Below, one piece after another: positions 1 to 7,670 of a DNA stretch of 64,000 nucleotides. Position 1 is the first letter of the stretch, and the number at the start of each line of letters is the position of its first letter. A model generated the notes under the pieces. That model was given only the letters and a program-made list of their open reading frames with translations. It was not told the DNA's origin and searched no databases. A program made the position numbers and the translations under genes. Source of the stretch: Glycomyces sambucus. Its GTDB lineage: Bacteria > Actinomycetota > Actinomycetes > Mycobacteriales > Micromonosporaceae. Location of the stretch: NCBI RefSeq assembly GCF_900102815.1, contig NZ_FNGF01000006.1:248001-312000 (forward strand), given 5' to 3'.

Positions 1-456
1 CTCCACGACCACGTCGGCGTCCGGGGCGAGCCAACCCTGCTCGACCAGGGCTTCGAGCACGCCCGCGACCGCGGCGTCGGCGACCGCGTAGGGCGGATCG
101 GCGAAGACGATGTCGTACGGCTCGGCCGGGGCGCTCTGGAGCGCCTTCTCGACGGGGGCGCAGATCACTTCCGCGCCGGTGACGCCGAGGTCGGCGAGGT
201 TGCGGCGCAGGAGCTTCGCGGTGAGGGCGTGCGACTCCACGAACAGGGCCGCGGAAGCGCCCCGCGAGAGCGCCTCGATGCCGACCGCGCCGGAGCCGGC
301 GTAGAGGTCGGCGAACCGAAGTCCGTCGAGGTCGCCGCCGGGCGCGAGCGAGTTGAACAGCGCTTCGCGGACCCGGTCCGAGGTCGGCCGGGTGCGGTCC
401 CCGGGGGGCGTGGCGAGGCGGCGGCCCTTGAGGCTGCCGGCGATGATCCTAGTCAT
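1..456 (-). CDS. rsmD: 16S rRNA (guanine-966-N2)-methyltransferase RsmD, 3' end off window
   Basis: SAM-dependent methyltransferase that modifies the guanine of helix 31 in 16S rRNA during 30S assembly. The protein begins MTRIIAGSLKGRRLATPPG, the usual RsmD opening (sheet plus GRxL and P.G.xxRPTSDRVREALFN). A SAM-binding segment FADLYAGSGAVGIEALSRG follows. The catalytic DPPY motif (FADPPYA) falls near residue 117. The ATG at 454-456 is preceded by a perfect palindrome rather than by a good ribosome binding site. 152 codons lie in the window; the family is about 185 residues, so roughly the last 30 are missing on the left. It is the last visible gene of a DAK2-recG-rsmD run, but it also has its own -10-like TAGACT. 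Confidence 0.9.
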   Translation of the reverse strand, partial: MTRIIAGSLKGRRLATPPGDRTRPTSDRVREALFNSLAPGGDLDGLRFADLYAGSGAVGIEALSRGASAALFVESHALTAKLLRRNLADLGVTGAEVICAPVEKALQSAPAEPYDIVFADPPYAVADAAVAGVLEALVEQGWLAPDADVVVE

Positions 457-457
457 G

Positions 458-485
458 TGGGCCCAATCATTTGGGCCCAAGTCTA
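458..485 (-). promoter_or_regulatory. Perfect palindrome and -10-like box in front of rsmD
   Basis: Arms TGGGCCCAA (458-466) and TTGGGCCCA (471-479) flank a 4-base loop, ending one base before the rsmD ATG. Directly upstream on the minus strand is TAGACT (480-485), a good actinobacterial -10 hexamer. No clear -35 is seen. A start about 7 bases after the -10 would fall inside the palindrome, so the site could be an operator. Alternatively, as RNA it would form a hairpin hiding the start region. It could also be a weak recG terminator, but it has no T tract. Confidence 0.5.
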
Positions 486-501
486 GACCGCTCCGCGCGC
501 C

Positions 502-2682
502 TCAGCCCTTCTCCAGGAACTCGCCCCGGTCGGCCGCGAGATCGTCGACGAGCGCGGCGAACCCGGGGAACCGTTCGAGCTGCGGATCGGCCTCGACGAG
601 CGCGGTGGCCTCGGCCCGCGAGGCCGCGATGATGTCGGCGTCCTTCAGCAGCGACAGGAGCTTGACGTGGGACTTCATGCCGGACTGGGCCGCGCCGAGG
701 ACGTCGCCCTCGCGGCGCTGCTCCAGGTCGAGTTCCGCCAGCGCGAAGCCGTCGGTGGTGGAGGCGACCGCGTCCAGGCGCTCCCGTGCGGGCGTCCCCT
801 CGAACGCCTCGGAGACGAGCAGGCACAGGCCCGCGTGGCTGCCGCGGCCGACGCGGCCGCGGAGCTGGTGGAGCTGGGAGATGCCGAAGCGCTCGGCGTC
901 GAGGACGACCATCGCGGTGGCGTTGGGGACGTTGACGCCGACCTCGATGACGGTGGTCGCGACGAGCACGTCGATGTCGCCGGCCGCGTAGGCGCGCATG
1001 ACGCGGTCCTTCTCCTCGGGGTCGAGGCGGCCGTGGAGCAGGCCCAGGCGCAGGCCGCTGAGCTGGTTGGCACGCAGTTCTTCGACGATGTCGGTGACGG
1101 CGAGCGGCGGGCGCTTCTCGTTGGTGCCGGGGTCCTCGGTGTCGTCGCCGCCGACGCGCGGGCAGACGACGTACGCCTGGCGCCCGGCCGCGGCCTCCTC
1201 GCGGATGCGGGACCAGGTGCGGTGCATCCAGCGCTGGTCGGTGTAGGGCACGACGTGCGTGGCGATGGGGCTGCGCCCGGCCGGGAGCTCGGTGAGGCGG
1301 CTGGTCTCCAGATCGCCGTAGACGGTCATCGCGACGGTGCGCGGGATCGGGGTGGCGGTCATGACGAGCGTGTGCGGGGGCTTCTTGGCCTTGGCGCGCA
1401 AGGCGTCCCGCTGCTCGACGCCGAAGCGGTGCTGCTCGTCGACGACGACGAGGCCGAGGTTGGCGAAGTCGACGCCGTCGTAGAGGAGCGCGTGGGTGCC
1501 GATGACGATCCCGGCGGTGCCGGTCCTGACGGCGTCGAGGACGGGGCGGCGCTGGGCGGCGGTGGCCGAGCCGGTGAGGAGCACGACCTGGGTGGCCTCG
1601 GTGGGGGCGCCGAGCTGGCCGCCGTCGGCGAGGTCGCCGAGCATCTCGGCGATGGACCGGTGGTGCTGGGCGGCGAGGACCTCGGTGGGGGCCAGGAGCG
1701 CGGCCTGGCCGCCGTGGGCGACGACCTGGAGCATGGCGCGCAGGGCCACGAGGGTCTTGCCGGAGCCGACGTCGCCTTGGAGGAGGCGGTGCATCGGGTG
1801 CTCGCGGGCGAGTTCGGCGGCGATCTCGGCGCCGACCTGCTCCTGGCCCGCGGTGAGCGCGAAGGGCAGGCGCGCGTCGAAGGCGTCGAGGATCGCGCCG
1901 CCCTCGGGGTACGGGTCGGCGGCCTCGCCCGCGGAGGCGGCCTTGCGGCGCACGAGGACGGTCTGCATGACCAGCGCCTCCTGCCATTTGAGGCGCTTCT
2001 TGGCCGCGCCGAGGTACTCGTGGGAGTCGGGGCGGTGGATCTGGTGGAGCGCGGTCCCGTAGTCGAGGAGGCCCAGGCGCTCGCGCAGGGGCGCGGGCAG
2101 CGGGTCGGGCGGACTGGGGACGAGGCCGAGGACGGTGTGGACGGCCTTGGCGACGTTCCAGGTCGGCATCTCGGCGGTGGCGGGGTAGACCGGGATGAGC
2201 GTCCCGGCGAACTCCTCGATGGCGCTGCCGGGGTCCTCGGCGTCCTCGGCGAGGAGCTGGTACTGCGGCGAGTTGAGCTGGAGGCGGCCGCGGAACTGCG
2301 CGACCTTGCCGGCGAACAGGCCCCAGCGGCCGGCGACGAGCTCCTTCGACCGCCAGCCCTGGTTGAAGAACGTGAGGGTGAGCGAGCGCCCGGCCTCGTC
2401 GGCGACGATCACCTCCAGCAGCTCGCCGCGCCCGCGCCCGCGGCTCTTGCCGGAGCGGGGCGTGAACGTCTTCTTCACGGCGGCGCGCACCTGGGCGGCC
2501 ACGGTGACGTCGTCGCCGATGCCGAGCGAGGCGAGGTCGGTGCGCTCGCCGCGCTGGGCGTAGCGGAACGGGTAGTGCCCGAGGAGGTCCCCGGCGGTCT
2601 CGAGGCCCAGTCCTTCGGCGAGGGTGTCGGCGGTCTTCTTGCCAAGGACCTCGCGCAGCCGGGTGTCCAGCCCAACGGTCAT
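502..2682 (-). CDS. recG: ATP-dependent DNA helicase RecG
   Basis: Branch-migration helicase that reverses stalled forks and processes Holliday junctions. It has 726 residues. The N-terminal wedge (OB-fold) domain covers about 50-160. The helicase core has Walker A GDVGSGKT at 303-310, motif II DEQH at 415-418 followed by RFGVEQRDALR, the MTATPIPRT motif, and the C-terminal QLRGRVGRG and RREGDVLGAAQSG motifs of RecG. An in-frame extension upstream to 2961 exists. The ATG at 2680-2682 is preferred because it overlaps the stop of the DAK2 gene by four bases (ATGA), implying coupled translation, and because it starts at the family's usual place. Length is close to other actinobacterial RecG. Confidence 0.95.
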   Translation of the reverse strand: MTVGLDTRLREVLGKKTADTLAEGLGLETAGDLLGHYPFRYAQRGERTDLASLGIGDDVTVAAQVRAAVKKTFTPRSGKSRGRGRGELLEVIVADEAGRSLTLTFFNQGWRSKELVAGRWGLFAGKVAQFRGRLQLNSPQYQLLAEDAEDPGSAIEEFAGTLIPVYPATAEMPTWNVAKAVHTVLGLVPSPPDPLPAPLRERLGLLDYGTALHQIHRPDSHEYLGAAKKRLKWQEALVMQTVLVRRKAASAGEAADPYPEGGAILDAFDARLPFALTAGQEQVGAEIAAELAREHPMHRLLQGDVGSGKTLVALRAMLQVVAHGGQAALLAPTEVLAAQHHRSIAEMLGDLADGGQLGAPTEATQVVLLTGSATAAQRRPVLDAVRTGTAGIVIGTHALLYDGVDFANLGLVVVDEQHRFGVEQRDALRAKAKKPPHTLVMTATPIPRTVAMTVYGDLETSRLTELPAGRSPIATHVVPYTDQRWMHRTWSRIREEAAAGRQAYVVCPRVGGDDTEDPGTNEKRPPLAVTDIVEELRANQLSGLRLGLLHGRLDPEEKDRVMRAYAAGDIDVLVATTVIEVGVNVPNATAMVVLDAERFGISQLHQLRGRVGRGSHAGLCLLVSEAFEGTPARERLDAVASTTDGFALAELDLEQRREGDVLGAAQSGMKSHVKLLSLLKDADIIAASRAEATALVEADPQLERFPGFAALVDDLAADRGEFLEKG

Positions 2683-4289
2683 TCGGCTCCGATCAGCAGC
2701 AGCGGCTCGATGTCTCCGGCGGGCAGCCCCTGGGTCTCCACGGTCGGCCACGCCTCGCGCACATGATGACTCAAGGCTGTGACAATCCCGTCGTCCGACC
2801 CGGCGCCGGGCAGGAACGTGAGCAGTTCCGCCCCAGCGGAACACAGGCGGTCGGCGAGGTCGCGGGCCGCTGCGGCCCCGTCCGCCGCGGTGGCGGCGGC
2901 CTCGCCGCCGACGACCACGGTGAAGGCCCCGTCGTCCGCTCGGACCTCGCCGACGCGGCACGCGGCGGCGGCCTCGGCCATCGCGATGACGTCGTCGTCG
3001 AAGTGCCGGTCGGGGTCGTGGACGGCGACCGCGGCGAGACTCTGCACGACCGCGCCCGTGGGGACCACGGTGGTGCGGAAGCCCTCGCGGCGGACCTGCT
3101 GGGCGGCCCTGCGGGCCGTGCGGGCGGCGTCGGGGGTGTCGACGAGGACGACGGCGCTGCGGGCCCCGCCGTCGCGCACGGCGGCGAGCTCGTCGGCGGC
3201 CGTGTCGGCGGTCGCGGTGCGGCAGCCCTCGCCCGCGAGGAGCCCGCGGATCCCGGCGCTCTCGGTGACCACGAGGACGACGCGCTCACGGGTCTCGGCG
3301 GGCTCCTGCGGGGCGGTCGCGGGCTCCTGGTGGGCGTGGACGGCGCCGTCGGCGAAGCGGGTCACGGAGATCCGGTGGACCCGGCCGCGCTCGATCCCGG
3401 CCTCGATGGCCGCGCCGATGTCGTTGACGTGCACGTGGACGTTGAACGTCGTGACGTCCCGGGCGGCCCGGGAGCCGATGATGACGACCGAGTCGCCGAG
3501 GTCGGTGAGCTGGTGGCGCAGGTCCGAGGCGGCGGCGGCGTTCGCCTCGAGCAGGTACTGGACCTCGTAGCCGTACGTCTCCGAACCGGTCTCGCGCGGG
3601 ACCTGCTCGGCCTCCTCGACCGCGCGCACGCGGTGGCGTTCGAGGAGGTCGAGGGCACCGGTGGGGACCGAGCCGGTGAGGGTCTCCACGAGCGCTTCGA
3701 GGAGCAGCGCGAGCGCGAGTCCCCCGGCGTCGACAACCCCGGCGCGGGCGAGCGCGGGGAGCTGCCCGGGGGTCGCGGCGACGGCCTCGGCGGCGCCTTC
3801 GGCGGCGGCGCGGGCCGCGGACACCAGCCCGAACGGGGCGGCCTTGCGGGCCGCGGTCGCGGCGGCCTCGGCGACGGTGAGGATCGTCCCGGCCATGGGG
3901 ACGGCGACCGCGCCGGTGGCGGCGTCGGTGGCCGAGCGCAGGCCGGCGGCGAAGCCCTTGGCGTCGACGGCGTCGGCGTTCCAGACGTCGGCGAGGCCGC
4001 GGAGCATCTGCGCGAGGATCACCCCGGAGTTGCCGCGGGCCGAGAGCAGGGCCCGCCCGGCGGCCTCGTCGAGAAGCGCTTCGAGGCCGAGGCCGGGGGT
4101 GCCGCCCTGGAAGGCGGCCTGGAGGGTCGCGACCATGTTCGTCGCGGTGTCGGAGTCGGCCACGGGGAACACGTTCAGTTCGTCGACGCCGCGCCGGTGG
4201 CGGGTCAACGTGTCGATGCCGCGCGCGGCCCACTCGCGCATGATGTCCGCGTCGAGGGCCTGGCGTCCGGTCTCAGGGATTTCCACCAC
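2679..4289 (-). CDS. DAK2 (DhaL-like) domain protein, FakA/YloV family
   Basis: A 536-residue protein of the family that includes fatty-acid kinase FakA, which phosphorylates fatty acids held by DegV-like FakB proteins. The N-terminal DhaL-type ATP-binding domain (about 1-200) has the hallmark ELNVFPVADSDTATNM. The metal-binding aspartates are kept, but both glycines of the usual DGDTGTN are replaced by Ser and Ala. A central domain and a C-terminal DegV-like half follow. Likely start is GTG GTG at 4284-4289; no strong ribosome binding site is visible. It precedes recG and rsmD, a conserved actinobacterial arrangement downstream of rpmB. The substrate is unproven, and no fakB gene is in the window. 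Confidence 0.85.
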   Translation of the reverse strand: MVEIPETGRQALDADIMREWAARGIDTLTRHRRGVDELNVFPVADSDTATNMVATLQAAFQGGTPGLGLEALLDEAAGRALLSARGNSGVILAQMLRGLADVWNADAVDAKGFAAGLRSATDAATGAVAVPMAGTILTVAEAAATAARKAAPFGLVSAARAAAEGAAEAVAATPGQLPALARAGVVDAGGLALALLLEALVETLTGSVPTGALDLLERHRVRAVEEAEQVPRETGSETYGYEVQYLLEANAAAASDLRHQLTDLGDSVVIIGSRAARDVTTFNVHVHVNDIGAAIEAGIERGRVHRISVTRFADGAVHAHQEPATAPQEPAETRERVVLVVTESAGIRGLLAGEGCRTATADTAADELAAVRDGGARSAVVLVDTPDAARTARRAAQQVRREGFRTTVVPTGAVVQSLAAVAVHDPDRHFDDDVIAMAEAAAACRVGEVRADDGAFTVVVGGEAAATAADGAAAARDLADRLCSAGAELLTFLPGAGSDDGIVTALSHHVREAWPTVETQGLPAGDIEPLLLIGAE

Positions 4290-4306
4290 GGGCCATGAGG
4301 ATACGC

Positions 4307-4354
4307 CTCCGGGGGAGGACGCGGTACCCGTCGGTGCCGCCTCCTCCCCCGGAG
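4307..4354. terminator. Strong hairpin between the proline-rich protein and the DAK2 gene
   Basis: Arms CTCCGGGGGAGG (4307-4318) and CCTCCCCCGGAG (4343-4354) form a 12-bp stem. After a 2-nt internal mismatch, GCGG (4321-4324) pairs with CCGC (4337-4340). It lies 10 bases past the stop of the upstream minus-strand gene and 17 bases before the DAK2 start. No T run follows, so termination strength is uncertain. It may equally act as an attenuator for the DAK2-recG-rsmD run. Confidence 0.6.
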
Positions 4355-4363
4355 ACCGTCTGA

Positions 4364-5539
4364 TCAGGCGCCGAAGCTGACGCTGTCGCGGGCCGCCTGC
4401 AGGGCCTGGACCTGCTCGGCCGTGGCCGTGCCGACGAAGCCGACGTAGGTGTCGCCGTTCTGGACGACCCCGGTCATGACCGTGTTCCCGGCGACGGTGA
4501 AGGTGCTGAAGTACGCCTCACGGGCGTCGACGCGGTACAGGCTGCCGACGGGCGCCTCGGCGGCGCCGCCGGCCCAGGTGGCGGCGAGGGCTTCGAGGTT
4601 CGCTCCGAGCGTTTCGATGCCGACCTCCTCGGCGACCCCGATCGCCGCGTTGTCGAGCGTGCCGATGTACATGGTGGGGCCGTCGGCGCCGAGCACGCTG
4701 CCGGTGGCGTCGGTGAACACCGGGGGCGGGCTCGTGGCCTCGGTGGAGCCCTCGGGGACGACGATGTTCAGGCCCGACGCCTCGTTGACGAGGGTCGGGG
4801 GGCCACTGGGAGCTTCTGCGGACGCGTCACCAGTGGGGTCCTGCGAGATCGTGCCGGTCTCGTCGCCACCGGGCTCGCCGCCCGGGTTGAACAGGATGAA
4901 GCCGCCGACGCCGAGCGCGGCGGCGATCACGACCACGCCGACGAGCAGGAGCCACATCGGGCCCTTGCCCTTCTTCTTGCGCTTGATGGTGTCCGGGGCG
5001 CCCCACGGCTGCGCGCCGCCGCCGGAGACCGGGACGAGCTGGCCGCCCTGGGGGCTGAACTGGCCCCCGCCGAACGGCGGCTGGCCGTAAGGGGGCTGCT
5101 GGCCGTACCCCGCCGGGCTCGACACCGGCATCCCCGAGGCCGGGATCGACGACACCGGGGGCATTCCCGAGACCGGCATGCCGGAGACCGGCATCCCGCC
5201 GCCGCCTCCGAACGGGTCGGCCGCGGGCATCTGGTGCGGCATGGGGGGAGGCGTGTGCTGAGGGGAGTGCATCGGCTGCGCGGGCTGGTCGAACGGGGAG
5301 ATCGGGACGCCCGGGGGCGGGCCGTACGGCGGCGGCGACTGCTGGCCGGGCCCGCCGACGTACTTCACGGTCCCGTCGGCCTCGACAGGACCCGGCTGCT
5401 GCTGGCTCATCCCCGACATCCGCTGGCTCTCCGGCGACCACGGCGGCGGTTCCTCCGGAGGCTGCTCGTTGGGGCGGTACACCGGGGGCTGTTGCGGGGA
5501 CTGCCATCCGTCGGCAGGCTGCTGCGGGGTGTTGCTCAT
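4364..5539 (-). CDS. Proline-rich single-pass membrane protein, unknown function
   Basis: 391 residues of no recognised family. Residues 1-185 are a low-complexity Pro/Gln/Gly/Met segment with short tandem units (GMPVS repeated near 115-140). A basic stop (IKRKKKGKG, 185-193) precedes one membrane helix at about 194-217. Residues 218-391 would face outside: an acidic linker, then a roughly 150-residue domain with alternating strands and no cysteines or recognised catalytic motif. Topology is therefore N-inside. Actinobacteria carry many such Pro-rich, one-helix proteins, some lying next to Ser/Thr kinases, but no kinase is near here. Start ATG at 5537-5539. It is divergent from rpmB, with 273 bases between. 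Confidence 0.75.
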   Translation of the reverse strand: MSNTPQQPADGWQSPQQPPVYRPNEQPPEEPPPWSPESQRMSGMSQQQPGPVEADGTVKYVGGPGQQSPPPYGPPPGVPISPFDQPAQPMHSPQHTPPPMPHQMPAADPFGGGGGMPVSGMPVSGMPPVSSIPASGMPVSSPAGYGQQPPYGQPPFGGGQFSPQGGQLVPVSGGGAQPWGAPDTIKRKKKGKGPMWLLLVGVVVIAAALGVGGFILFNPGGEPGGDETGTISQDPTGDASAEAPSGPPTLVNEASGLNIVVPEGSTEATSPPPVFTDATGSVLGADGPTMYIGTLDNAAIGVAEEVGIETLGANLEALAATWAGGAAEAPVGSLYRVDAREAYFSTFTVAGNTVMTGVVQNGDTYVGFVGTATAEQVQALQAARDSVSFGA

Positions 5540-5749
5540 GTTCGACTCACCAAAGAAGCTATGGGCATCGGCACATCATCTGTATGCGGCCAGCCTACGG
5601 GATTACCGCCCATCCTAGAGTCACCGACGGTAGCGGACCGCGGCAGCCGCCACAGTACAGAGCAGTGGAGGGACGTCCTGGAAGGACGCGCCGAGACGGC
5701 TGTGGCGTAGGTCCCCTGACCTGGATGGGCGGGGGTTCTCCGGGTCCGT

Positions 5750-5781
5750 TAGAATTGCCGGGTTGCCCGCCGTCAGGCGGG
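5750..5781 (+). promoter_or_regulatory. Possible -10 box and leader hairpin of rpmB
   Basis: TAGAAT at 5750-5755 matches a -10 hexamer; no good -35 is seen at 17-18 bases. Eleven bases downstream the leader can fold: CCCGCC (5766-5771), loop GTCA, GGCGGG (5776-5781). The rest of the 5540-5812 gap holds nothing else I can assign. Confidence 0.35.
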
Positions 5782-5812
5782 TCGAATGAACGTCAAGCAG
5801 GAGTTTTGGATT

Positions 5813-6004
5813 ATGTCGAGCGTGTGTGAAGTCTGTGCCAAGCGCCCCGGCTTCGGCAACAACGTCCCGTGGTCCCACAAGAAGACCCGTCGTCGTTGGA
5901 ACCCGAACCTGCAGACCATCCGCATCGCGACTGGCTCCGGCGACAACAAGCGCCGCGCCAAGGTCTGCACCTCGTGCATCAAGGCCGGCAAGGTCACCCG
6001 CTAA
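5813..6004 (+). CDS. rpmB: 50S ribosomal protein L28
   Basis: A 63-residue L28 opening MSSVCEVCAKRPGFGNNV, followed by the conserved SHKKTRRRWNPN block. Two CxxC pairs (CEVC and CTSC) mark it as the zinc-binding form. An ATG further upstream (5786) is in frame. The start at 5813 is chosen because AGGAG lies about nine bases before it and because L28 begins with a short tail before the CxxC. Transcribed alone, with terminators immediately downstream. Divergent from the proline-rich membrane protein gene. Confidence 0.95.
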   Translation: MSSVCEVCAKRPGFGNNVPWSHKKTRRRWNPNLQTIRIATGSGDNKRRAKVCTSCIKAGKVTR

Positions 6005-6016
6005 GGGCTGACGCCG

Positions 6017-6060
6017 AGAAGACTTTCGCCGCCGGGGCCCGTCCTCGGCGGCGCTTCTTC
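6017..6060 (+). terminator. rpmB terminator
   Basis: Stem CGCCGCCG (6027-6034) with CGGCGGCG (6046-6053), flanked by GAAGA on the left and CTTCTTC on the right, which can lengthen the stem. It starts 13 bases past the rpmB stop. Confidence 0.65.
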
Positions 6061-6084
6061 GTGCGTTGATCACGTGATCTCGCT

Positions 6085-6110
6085 AACGCCCGGGCCCGCG
6101 CCCGGGCGTT
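6085..6110. terminator. Second, perfect hairpin terminator after rpmB
   Basis: AACGCCCGGGC (6085-6095) and GCCCGGGCGTT (6100-6110) form an 11-bp perfect stem with a CCGC loop. On the plus strand it runs into TTTTCG. It could serve both rpmB and the converging thiL transcript. Confidence 0.75.
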
Positions 6111-6155
6111 TTCGTCGTACCCGGAGCGCAGTTTTGGCGGCGGGGCTCGGGGGCT

Positions 6156-6176
6156 CTACCCACCCTGGGTGGGTAG
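6156..6176. repeat. 21-base palindrome with CCCACC arms, copy 1
   Basis: CTACCCACCC (6156-6165) and GGGTGGGTAG (6167-6176) are perfect inverted arms around a single T. A loop of one base is too tight for a terminator hairpin, so a protein-binding site or repeat unit is more likely. A related palindrome lies at 8968-8984. Confidence 0.45.
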
Positions 6177-6330
6177 TGCGCCCGCCCGCGCGAGCTGGGG
6201 GACGGCCGCAGGCGAACCGACAGGTCGGCCCGATGCGCGGTCGGCTGCGGCTGCGGCTGCGGAGCGAAACGCTCCCGAAGCGGCGCCGAGCAGCGATCGG
6301 CCGGCGCGAAGGGGCGCCCCGCGGGTCACG

Positions 6331-7281
6331 TCACGTGGTCGCGAAGTGGTCCCAGCCGGTCGGGCCGGTCCAGCGGCGGCCGTCGACGGTGACGCCCGTG
6401 CCGTCGGCGACGGTGCCGATGCGGCGCCAGCCTTCGGGGAGCAGCACGTCGGCGGGGAACGCGGCGGCCAGCGCGTGGTCTTCGCCACCGGTGAGGAGCC
6501 AGCGGCGGGCGTCCGAGCCCAGAGCCTCGGCGGCGTTGCGCATGGCTTCGGGGACCGGGAGCGCGGTGGTGTCGACGTCGATCGCCACGCCCGAGGCGGA
6601 CGCGATGTGGCCGAGGTCGGCGAGGAGCCCGTCGGAGACGTCGATCATGGCGTTGACGCCCATGAGCGCGGCGTCGCGCGCGGCCGCGTACGGCGGCTGC
6701 GGCCTGCGGTAGGCGCCGACGAGGGCGCCCGGGGAGCGGAAGCCGCGCGAGAGGACGTTCAGGCCGCCCGCGGCCCAGCCGATCCGGCCGGCCAGCGCGA
6801 TGACGTCGCCGGGGCGGGCGCCGCCGCGGGTGACCGGGGCGCGGCCTTCGAGGTCGCCGAGGGCGGTGACGGTGATGGTGAGCTGGTCGCCGCGGGTGGT
6901 GTCGCCGCCGACGACCGCGGCGCCGACCGCGGACGCCTCGTCGGCGAGGCCGATCGCGAGCCCTTCGAGCCATTCGGCGGGCGTGTCCTGGGGGGCGCAG
7001 ACGGCGGCGAGGAGCGCGGTGGGGCGGGCGCCCATGGCGGCGACGTCGGCGAGGTTCACGGCCGCGGCCTTGTGCCCCACGTCGGCCGCGGAGCACCAGT
7101 CGCGCCGGAAGTGGTTGCCTTCGACGAGCGTGTCGGTGCAGGCGACGACCCGGCCGTCCGGGGCGGCCACGACGGCGGCGTCGTCGCCGGGGCCGAGGAG
7201 CACCGCGTCGGTCGTGCCGAAGTGGCGGGTGAAGCGCTCGATGAGGCGGAACTCGCCGACCTCTGCGACGGTCTCGCTCAC
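6331..7281 (-). CDS. thiL: Thiamine-monophosphate kinase
   Basis: Phosphorylates thiamine monophosphate to thiamine pyrophosphate with ATP, the last step of cofactor synthesis. 316 residues of the PurM/ThiL fold. Seen are the N-terminal LLGPGDDAAVV metal site, CTDTLVEGNHFRRDW, GHKAAAVNLADVAAMGA, the VGGDTTRG motif, MIDVSDGLLADLGH and the C-terminal LTGGEDHAL. The GTG at 7279-7281 is chosen because GAGGAA lies about ten bases before it and the only nearby ATG runs into a stop. Divergent from the RAM-domain protein. In related genomes thiL sits in this same neighbourhood with DUF3515 and rpmB genes. Confidence 0.93.
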   Translation of the reverse strand: MSETVAEVGEFRLIERFTRHFGTTDAVLLGPGDDAAVVAAPDGRVVACTDTLVEGNHFRRDWCSAADVGHKAAAVNLADVAAMGARPTALLAAVCAPQDTPAEWLEGLAIGLADEASAVGAAVVGGDTTRGDQLTITVTALGDLEGRAPVTRGGARPGDVIALAGRIGWAAGGLNVLSRGFRSPGALVGAYRRPQPPYAAARDAALMGVNAMIDVSDGLLADLGHIASASGVAIDVDTTALPVPEAMRNAAEALGSDARRWLLTGGEDHALAAAFPADVLLPEGWRRIGTVADGTGVTVDGRRWTGPTGWDHFATT

Positions 7282-7303
7282 TGTCGGATCATTCCTCGGT
7301 CGC

Positions 7304-7332
7304 TTGAAGGTCGGTGGATCACTCGGTAATCT
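7304..7332 (+). promoter_or_regulatory. Promoter for the RAM-DUF3515-glycosylase run
   Basis: -35 TTGAAG (7304-7309), 17-base spacer, -10 TAATCT (7327-7332). Both hexamers are close to the housekeeping consensus. The predicted start near 7339 gives a leader of about 87 bases before the ATG at 7426. Confidence 0.6.
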
Positions 7333-7425
7333 TCGCTCAACGGCGAACAGGATGCGGTCAGGCCCGCCCGTGTCGGGTCGGGGCCCACGTCCGCTCGTCG
7401 CCGCACGGGGAGGTGGCCTGCGGTC

Positions 7426-7659
7426 ATGGTCCAGGCGTACATGCTCATCCAGACCGAGGTCGGCATGGCCGACTCGGTCACCGCGGCCGTGTCCGCGATC
7501 GAGGGCGTGGTCCGGGTCGACGCCGTGACCGGCGCATACGACGTGGTCGTGCTCACCGAGGCCGCCACCGCAGACCACCTGGGGGACGCGGTGGTGAGTA
7601 GAGTCCAGCGGGTGGCGGGCATTACCCGCACGCTGACCTGTTCGATCCTCAAGATCTGA
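7426..7659 (+). CDS. Stand-alone Lrp/AsnC ligand-binding (RAM) domain protein
   Basis: 77 residues matching only the C-terminal RAM domain of Lrp/AsnC regulators, the beta-alpha-beta-beta-alpha-beta fold that forms rings and binds small effectors such as amino acids. There is no DNA-binding half. Seen: MVQAYMLIQTEVG, then VRVDAVTGAYDVVVLTEA, and the closing ITRTLTCSILKI strand. Such free-standing RAM proteins are common in actinobacteria; their role is unsettled. Start ATG at 7426 behind GGGGAGG. The next gene begins 11 bases after its stop, so the two are probably co-transcribed. Confidence 0.88.
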   Translation: MVQAYMLIQTEVGMADSVTAAVSAIEGVVRVDAVTGAYDVVVLTEAATADHLGDAVVSRVQRVAGITRTLTCSILKI

Positions 7660-7670
7660 GGGGGCGCCCG

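Larger units (their letters stand above)
6005..6330. other. 326-base gap between rpmB and thiL
   Basis: No gene. The left part holds two hairpin terminators behind rpmB. A 21-base palindrome follows at 6156-6176. The remainder, up to the thiL stop, is G+C-rich sequence in which I see no reading frame with family resemblance and no RNA gene. Confidence 0.7.

Noticed and set aside
467-1987. Long open frames opposite or across recG, such as 506-residue and 699-residue readings
   Set aside because: They are Arg/Pro/Gly-rich or Ala/Gly/Val-rich shadows produced by high third-position G+C. None has a family motif, and recG explains the region.
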